Origin: Duganella sp. BJB480
GTDB lineage: Bacteria > Pseudomonadota > Gammaproteobacteria > Burkholderiales > Burkholderiaceae_D
DNA: 64,000 bases
Reading direction: 5' to 3'
Assembly (NCBI GenBank): GCA_003416985.1
Contig: QVIN01000016.1
Coordinates: 53,108 to 117,107 of the forward strand
Shown: in pieces, positions 60,796 through 64,000 of the stretch
Layout: each line of letters starts with the position of its first letter
Numbering within the stretch: the stretch's first letter is position 1
Program-made: the position numbers and the translations under genes
Notes under the pieces: model-generated
The model's database searches: none
What the model was told of the DNA's origin: nothing
What the model saw: only the letters and a program-made list of their open reading frames with translations

Positions 60796-61062
60796 GCAGA
60801 GAGCAGCTAGTACGTAAAAAGGAGTATCCAACCACGATTGCGAAACAAGCCGTTGATGGCCAACAGGTCGAACCGGCGCCGGCAGAACCCGAGAATGTCT
60901 GTGGCCTACGAGCCCGAAGTAGCGATAGGGAGCCGGCGCGCGAATAGCCCATTATGGTCCTTGCCCGACGACGGGCAAAGCAGTTAGAGACCGAATATAC
61001 GTGAGCAGTCGTACCTACAAAGTCAAAGACGGAATGTTTGCAAACGAGGAGGAGTCCATATA
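60796..61062 (+). ncRNA. Putative bridge/seek RNA of the IS110-family element
   Basis: This 267-base non-coding right end carries GGCCA (60858-60862) and, 35 bases later, GTCTG (60897-60901). These match the left half and, as reverse complement CAGAC, the right half of the repeat in which the element sits. CCGGCGCCGG lies between them as a loop stem. A second hairpin (TTGCCCG-ACGA-CGGGCAA, 60961-60978) is flanked by TTATGG (60952-60957) and ATATAC (60995-61000), resembling the element's own ends. Inferred from known IS110 guide-RNA organisation. Confidence 0.5.
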
Positions 61063-61070
61063 CAGACGTT
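61063..61070 (+). repeat. Cassette repeat 11, right half
   Basis: CAGACGTT directly beyond the insertion element; completes the repeat begun at 59669. Confidence 0.7.
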
Positions 61071-61103
61071 TGCTGTTGGCAATTTTTTTATGAATTGGAT
61101 TTT

Positions 61104-61544
61104 ATGCCGCCAAGAAGAATACGAACAACATCAGCCGTAATGCTGTCGATTTTGTTTTCGTCGGCGTATGCGTTTGAAGATAGCCTATGCTTTGATAGTA
61201 ACGGTAGCGTCTACGACTGCCTGATTAAAGAACTCAGGGTTGCCGAGAAGTTGGAGAGGCAAAAAGTCAAGCAGCTTATAGCCAAGGTGGAATCTGCGAC
61301 AGTTGCCTCCACGAATTCTGAAATGGATAAAAAGGCGAAAGCGTCGGTGATTGCAGGTATAAATACGGCTGACGAAAAATGGCGTTCCCTTGTTAAAGTC
61401 GAGTGCGGCGACCTTATTGATATTCAATTTTTTGGCGGAAATGGTGGTCCGAATGCTTCGATCGATTGCATGATTTCAAGAACTAATGCTCGCATAAAAG
61501 AGATAAGTGAAAGCGATTCCTATAAGTTTTGGAGTCAGCAGTAG
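61104..61544 (+). CDS. Secreted DUF1311/LprI-like protein
   Basis: A 146-residue exported protein with signal peptide (TTSAVMLSILFSSAYA) and early cysteines (SLCFDSNGSVYDCLIKELRVAEKL). The motif INTADEKWRSLVKVECGDL, then SIDCMISRTNARIKEI, parallels the DUF1311-type gene on the other side of the insertion element. The ATG at 61104 begins the signal peptide; an in-frame ATG at 61038 lies in the insertion element. Confidence 0.72.
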   Translation: MPPRRIRTTSAVMLSILFSSAYAFEDSLCFDSNGSVYDCLIKELRVAEKLERQKVKQLIAKVESATVASTNSEMDKKAKASVIAGINTADEKWRSLVKVECGDLIDIQFFGGNGGPNASIDCMISRTNARIKEISESDSYKFWSQQ

Positions 61545-61596
61545 TTTTACTGGAAGACGGATAGGAAATTAACGCAGCTATCAGATGACTGTGTTC

Positions 61597-61613
61597 GGCC
61601 AAGATCGGACACT
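61597..61613 (+). repeat. Cassette repeat 12
   Basis: Core GGCCAAGATCGGACACT, 52 bases after a stop. Confidence 0.8.
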
Positions 61614-61634
61614 CGAATTTCGTGAGGTTTTAGA

Positions 61635-61871
61635 ATGCATATCATTACTATCTTGGGCATTGTTGGTTCAGTTGTTGCCGGGACTGGGTTCGCTTGGAAT
61701 AAGCAGTGGGTAGCATCCTTGGCTATGACCTTCTGGTTAGCGCACACATTTTTCAACGAGATATTTCCGTCTGTATTACCAGAGCAGTTGGTTACCGCGT
61801 TCGACTTCATATTTATTGCCTTAGCTTTAGTTTTTTGTTGGCGGAGTTTTTCTCGTAAAAGAGTCATCTAG
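61635..61871 (+). CDS. Small membrane protein
   Basis: A 78-residue hydrophobic protein with two membrane segments (IITILGIVGSVVAGTGFAW and TAFDFIFIALALVFCW) and a basic C-terminus (RSFSRKR). GAGG is 8 bases upstream. No family recognised. It is the tightest cassette, its stop lying one base before repeat 13. Confidence 0.65.
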   Translation: MHIITILGIVGSVVAGTGFAWNKQWVASLAMTFWLAHTFFNEIFPSVLPEQLVTAFDFIFIALALVFCWRSFSRKRVI

Positions 61872-61872
61872 C

Positions 61873-61889
61873 GGCCAAATGCCGACCTT
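61873..61889 (+). repeat. Cassette repeat 13
   Basis: Core GGCCAAATGCCGACCTT, one base after a stop. Confidence 0.75.
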
Positions 61890-61918
61890 CAACCGAGTGT
61901 AAAAATGAATTTCTTTCG

Positions 61919-62263
61919 ATGCGAGCTTTCCAGTCAATGAGGTCTCTACGATTCTGGTCACTGATGTTAGGCGCCGTGTCCATTGTGCCAATGATCTATT
62001 TCGCGTATCAAAATTGGATGTTTTCGCAATGGGCCAAAGAGCAAGCGAGCGCCGGAAATTTTGTTTGCGGAACCGGCATGTTCGCCTTACTCGCTCTGTG
62101 TATTGTCGCTGGCGGTGCGTTCTCTGCCCTCGGTAGTTTGCTGAGCTTGATAGGCTACTTTAGAATGGAAAAACCTCGTCCAAGAATTCGGATTTTTGAG
62201 ACAGCACTGGTGGGTTGCATTCTGGTTGTGGCGATGGTTGCTGCGTTTGTTTTTTTTGCCTGA
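61919..62263 (+). CDS. Small membrane protein
   Basis: A 114-residue protein with three hydrophobic segments (SLMLGAVSIVPMIYFAY, MFALLALCIVAGGAFSALGSLLSLIGYF and TALVGCILVVAMVAAFVFF). No ribosome site; in-frame ATG at 61937 is an alternative start. A separate 11-codon frame (ATG 61905) overlaps the start and might hint at an N-terminal frameshift. No family recognised. Confidence 0.6.
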   Translation: MRAFQSMRSLRFWSLMLGAVSIVPMIYFAYQNWMFSQWAKEQASAGNFVCGTGMFALLALCIVAGGAFSALGSLLSLIGYFRMEKPRPRIRIFETALVGCILVVAMVAAFVFFA

Positions 62264-62267
62264 CGTT

Positions 62268-62279
62268 TTCCGGACATAA
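62268..62279 (+). repeat. Cassette repeat 14, degenerate
   Basis: TTTCCGGACATA right after a stop retains only the right half (CGGACAT) of the consensus. Confidence 0.4.
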
Positions 62280-62322
62280 GTGCCCCATTGATATGCTCAA
62301 CGAAAGAATATGGTCTTCGTGA

Positions 62323-62718
62323 ATGATTGATAAAGAATTTTTATCGGAGAATTTTGCTCGTCGTTCTGGCATTGGGCAGGACGATACTGAGCTTCGAAGG
62401 TGGCTACGTTCTCAGCCAGTAGCCCAACGACTGACATTCATTAACACACTCTTCGGTCATAATTACAGGTATGCAATTTCGCTCACACGCTCATCCCAGC
62501 TCCCGATAGAGGACGTAGTGCAGCTACTTCAGGGATGGCTGCTATTGGGGAAACACAATTGTAGCTATGGGCTAATGCAAGGATTAATTCCTGTACTTGG
62601 GGAGCGAAGGTTTTGGACGACGGCAGCGAAACTCGAACTGACACCAGCCATGTCGGATTTCTTGAATTACCATAGCCATGGGAAACTTGCAAATTATGTG
62701 ACTGAAATAAGCCGCTGA
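62323..62718 (+). CDS. Hypothetical protein
   Basis: A 131-residue, mainly helical soluble protein (DDTELRRWLRSQPVAQRLTFINTLFGHNYRYAISLTRSSQLPIEDVVQLLQGWLLLGKHNCSYGLMQGLIPVLGERRFW). The L.P.EDVV.LL..WL..G.HN pattern recalls a short family often met in genomic islands. Function unknown. Followed by repeat 15. Confidence 0.65.
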   Translation: MIDKEFLSENFARRSGIGQDDTELRRWLRSQPVAQRLTFINTLFGHNYRYAISLTRSSQLPIEDVVQLLQGWLLLGKHNCSYGLMQGLIPVLGERRFWTTAAKLELTPAMSDFLNYHSHGKLANYVTEISR

Positions 62719-62738
62719 CCGAGTCGTAGGCCGCCTCC

Positions 62739-62755
62739 GGCCAGGAGCTTCCGTT
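62739..62755 (+). repeat. Cassette repeat 15
   Basis: Core GGCCAGGAGCTTCCGTT, 20 bases after a stop; preceded by GGCCGCCTCC. Confidence 0.55.
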
Positions 62756-62769
62756 CTAAATTTACTGAG

Positions 62770-63336
62770 ATGATTAAATACCTTACTTCTTTTACCGCTC
62801 TGGTTGCGTTTCAACTTACTTGTTACGCGCTTCCGCAGGGAACTCCGCCGCCAATTCCAATGACGTTTGTGGGTGATTATTGGGATTGTGTTCTTCCAAT
62901 TAAAATTGCGATGAAAGGCCCATCGTCGGGCTATATAGTTTCGGACCTGCATTCGAAAGTAGTGAGCCGGTTCAGAAAGAACGATGAGGTCAACGTTCTG
63001 AAAGTTATTGATGTGGTTCTCGAACCGAGCATCGCAGAAGTCAAGCAAGCCGATTTCGAGAACAATCATCTTGGACTACACGTCGGTGATCAAGTGTACG
63101 CATTAGCTGAGTGGGAATTTCTTTATTTTCATGCCTGGGTTAATGGGTGTGAGGTTGACGGTGGGCTGCCGCTTGGCGACGAGACATATTTCAAATTTAT
63201 TGGCGCTCCCAAGGTCGAACGGTGGGTTCTGCTGCAAAAATTTTCTCCGCCAAAAACGAAAAGCTGGGTACAGTACAACGATGCACTTCGGGATGACCGA
63301 GCGATAGAGAGTTGTACTCGTTTTCAGCATCATTGA
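62770..63336 (+). CDS. Putative secreted protein
   Basis: A 188-residue protein with a signal peptide (YLTSFTALVAFQLTCYA). The mature part has VGDYWDCVLPIKIAMKGPSSGYIVSDLHSKVVSRFRKNDEVNVLKVIDV and later HVGDQVYALAEWEFLYFHAWVNGCEVDGGLPLG. Cysteines at three positions may form disulfides. No family recognised. Followed by repeat 16. Confidence 0.65.
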   Translation: MIKYLTSFTALVAFQLTCYALPQGTPPPIPMTFVGDYWDCVLPIKIAMKGPSSGYIVSDLHSKVVSRFRKNDEVNVLKVIDVVLEPSIAEVKQADFENNHLGLHVGDQVYALAEWEFLYFHAWVNGCEVDGGLPLGDETYFKFIGAPKVERWVLLQKFSPPKTKSWVQYNDALRDDRAIESCTRFQHH

Positions 63337-63343
63337 ATTGCAT

Positions 63344-63360
63344 GGCCAAGCCGCAGACAG
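63344..63360 (+). repeat. Cassette repeat 16
   Basis: Core GGCCAAGCCGCAGACAG, 7 bases after a stop. Confidence 0.6.
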
Positions 63361-63404
63361 CACACGGTCACTTGCAGACACCGGTGTTATCGACCTGATT
63401 GAAT

Positions 63405-63674
63405 ATGCCTACTTACGTTAAACGACACTGGAATCAGCTTCGAGGTGATAAACATGGCGCCTGGGGAACCTCTTGGTGGTACTTCGAAGTCGATGATGAA
63501 GGCGGGGTATTTCGTCAAATTGAGCAGTACGATTCGGGTGTTTGCTTACGTTATAGTGAACAGCATATACAGGATGAGTTCGGGGGATTGAGCCAAGCTC
63601 CGCTGAATTTATCTGAGTCTGGATACACTGCAATATCGTCACAAGACTTTGAGGCAGCATGGAGCCTTTCGTAG
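63405..63674 (+). CDS. Small conserved protein (KRHW..RGD..WG.S.WYFE family)
   Basis: An 89-residue soluble protein, PTYVKRHWNQLRGDKHGAWGTSWWYFEVDDEGGVFRQIEQYDSGVCLRYSEQHIQDEFGGLSQAPL. This strongly resembles a widely scattered family of short proteins in actinobacteria and proteobacteria, of unknown function. The ATG at 63405 is preferred over an upstream in-frame TTG. Degenerate sequence resembling the repeat follows at about 63677. Confidence 0.75.
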   Translation: MPTYVKRHWNQLRGDKHGAWGTSWWYFEVDDEGGVFRQIEQYDSGVCLRYSEQHIQDEFGGLSQAPLNLSESGYTAISSQDFEAAWSLS

Positions 63675-63730
63675 ATATGCGGCAATCAGCCATAAGCCCC
63701 GTTCAAATTTTTATTTGCTGAGTTAATGTG

Positions 63731-63889
63731 ATGACGTCATATTCTGAATGGACTGGAAGGAAGCCTTCTTTTGAAGTCTCATACCGGTTCCTTACAGCCC
63801 AAGAAGGTGGGCGAAAAGCTTCGCCGCATCAGCACACTCGGTGGGATTTCCTGTATGACGGGGACGACCCGGCTGAAATAGCCCCCTGA
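63731..63889 (+). pseudogene. Truncated EF-Tu-domain-like small protein
   Basis: A 52-residue frame whose SYRFLTAQEGGRKASPHQHTRWDFLYDGDDPAEI matches the start of a short family related to the EF-Tu C-terminal barrel ('EEGGR' motif). Family members continue for about 60 more residues; here the frame ends IAP-stop where a new insertion element appears to begin. It is therefore probably truncated. Confidence 0.5.
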
Positions 63890-64000
63890 TTCACCGGACA
63901 CAGCCTATGCGCTATTCTTACGGATAGGAATAGGACTGTGCATATGACTAGGAACAAGCAAACAATCGAGGTTGTAACGATAAGCCAGGAGCGCCGCAGG
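63885..64000 (+). mobile_element. Left end of an IS3 (IS2-like) or IS66-type insertion element, partial
   Basis: The sequence from about 63885 is unlike the preceding gene and leads after 59 bases to the start of a transposase-like frame. Terminal repeats cannot be confirmed because the element leaves the window. Confidence 0.45.
63944..64000 (+). CDS. Transposase OrfA-like N-terminus (partial)
   Basis: Nineteen codons, TRNKQTIEVVTISQERRR, run off the right edge. The pattern (R.(K/R)QT(I/V)EV.T...ERRRR) is that of IS2-like OrfA or IS66 TnpA helix-turn-helix proteins in Burkholderiales. Family choice is tentative. Confidence 0.55.
   Translation, partial: MTRNKQTIEVVTISQERRR

Larger units (their letters stand above)
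59680..61064 (+). mobile_element. IS110-family insertion sequence (IS1111-like)
   Basis: About 1385 bases. Perfect 14-bp subterminal inverted repeats are ATGGACTCCTCCTC (59685-59698) and GAGGAGGAGTCCAT (61046-61059), a layout typical of the IS1111 group. It contains one DEDD transposase gene. A CA at each side (59678-59679 and 61063-61064) leaves a 2-base uncertainty in the ends. Removing it restores an intact cassette repeat. The long non-coding right end (60796-61062) is typical of the RNA-bearing side. Confidence 0.88.

Noticed and set aside
54821-63360. The repeats as integron attC sites
   Set aside because: No GTTRRRY/RYYYAAC core pairs or attC-length inverted repeats flank the genes, and no intI-like gene is in the window.
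54821-63360. The repeats as a CRISPR array
   Set aside because: Repeats are short and degenerate, and spacing is gene-sized and coding; no cas genes are present.

Overview
The window is a GC-rich bacterial chromosome segment. It most resembles an Oxalobacteraceae betaproteobacterium (Massilia, Duganella or Janthinobacterium type). Supporting signs are a phasin, three PEP-CTERM proteins, TrxC, an NsrR-type regulator, an EpsC-type serine acetyltransferase, a malonate decarboxylase operon fed by a TRAP transporter, and strong G/C bias at third codon positions. The assignment is by gene content only.

Positions 1-24950 hold metabolic and transport genes. First comes a branched-chain-type ABC importer (permease cut by the left edge, plus its binding protein) next to an acyl-CoA ligase and an acyl-CoA dehydrogenase. 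Then follow a short flagellar-rod-like protein, a periplasmic binding protein, an OFA-type MFS carrier, an ABC ATPase/permease pair, a phasin and thioredoxin 2. A ten-gene minus-strand operon (11614-20648) encodes a TRAP transporter and malonate decarboxylase (mdcA-C-D-E-G-B-H). Its GntR regulator is transcribed divergently from a compact promoter with two operator-like sites. An NsrR-like regulator, a MocR-type regulator and a Bcr/CflA exporter follow.

Positions 25000-54100 include serine acetyltransferase, a YghU-type glutathione transferase, a MetQ-MetI-MetN importer facing a complete ssuEADCB alkanesulfonate operon, a YceI protein, an amidohydrolase, a split chromate transporter, a REC-PAS regulator and a pectate lyase. 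They also include two tandem PEP-CTERM genes, an HD hydrolase, an unusual acetoacetate-decarboxylase/FAD-oxidoreductase fusion, an O-methyltransferase, an MFS exporter, a large hybrid histidine kinase and a LysE exporter. The REC-PAS gene is flanked by two diverged copies of an intergenic element carrying four DnaA-box-like 9-mers at almost identical spacing.

Positions 54200 to the right end change character. Base composition is visibly more A/T-rich. The genes are small, mostly unknown or secreted/membrane proteins, nearly all on the + strand. Almost every stop codon is followed by a short repeat with core GGCCA-N4-CGGAC, giving about 16 copies in 8.5 kb. This looks like a gene-cassette array, but the repeat is not an integron attC site. 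An IS110-family element (IS1111-like, with subterminal inverted repeats) is inserted inside one copy. Its long non-coding right end contains short segments matching the two halves of that target, as expected of a bridge/seek RNA. At the right edge another insertion element begins and appears to have truncated an EF-Tu-domain-like small gene.
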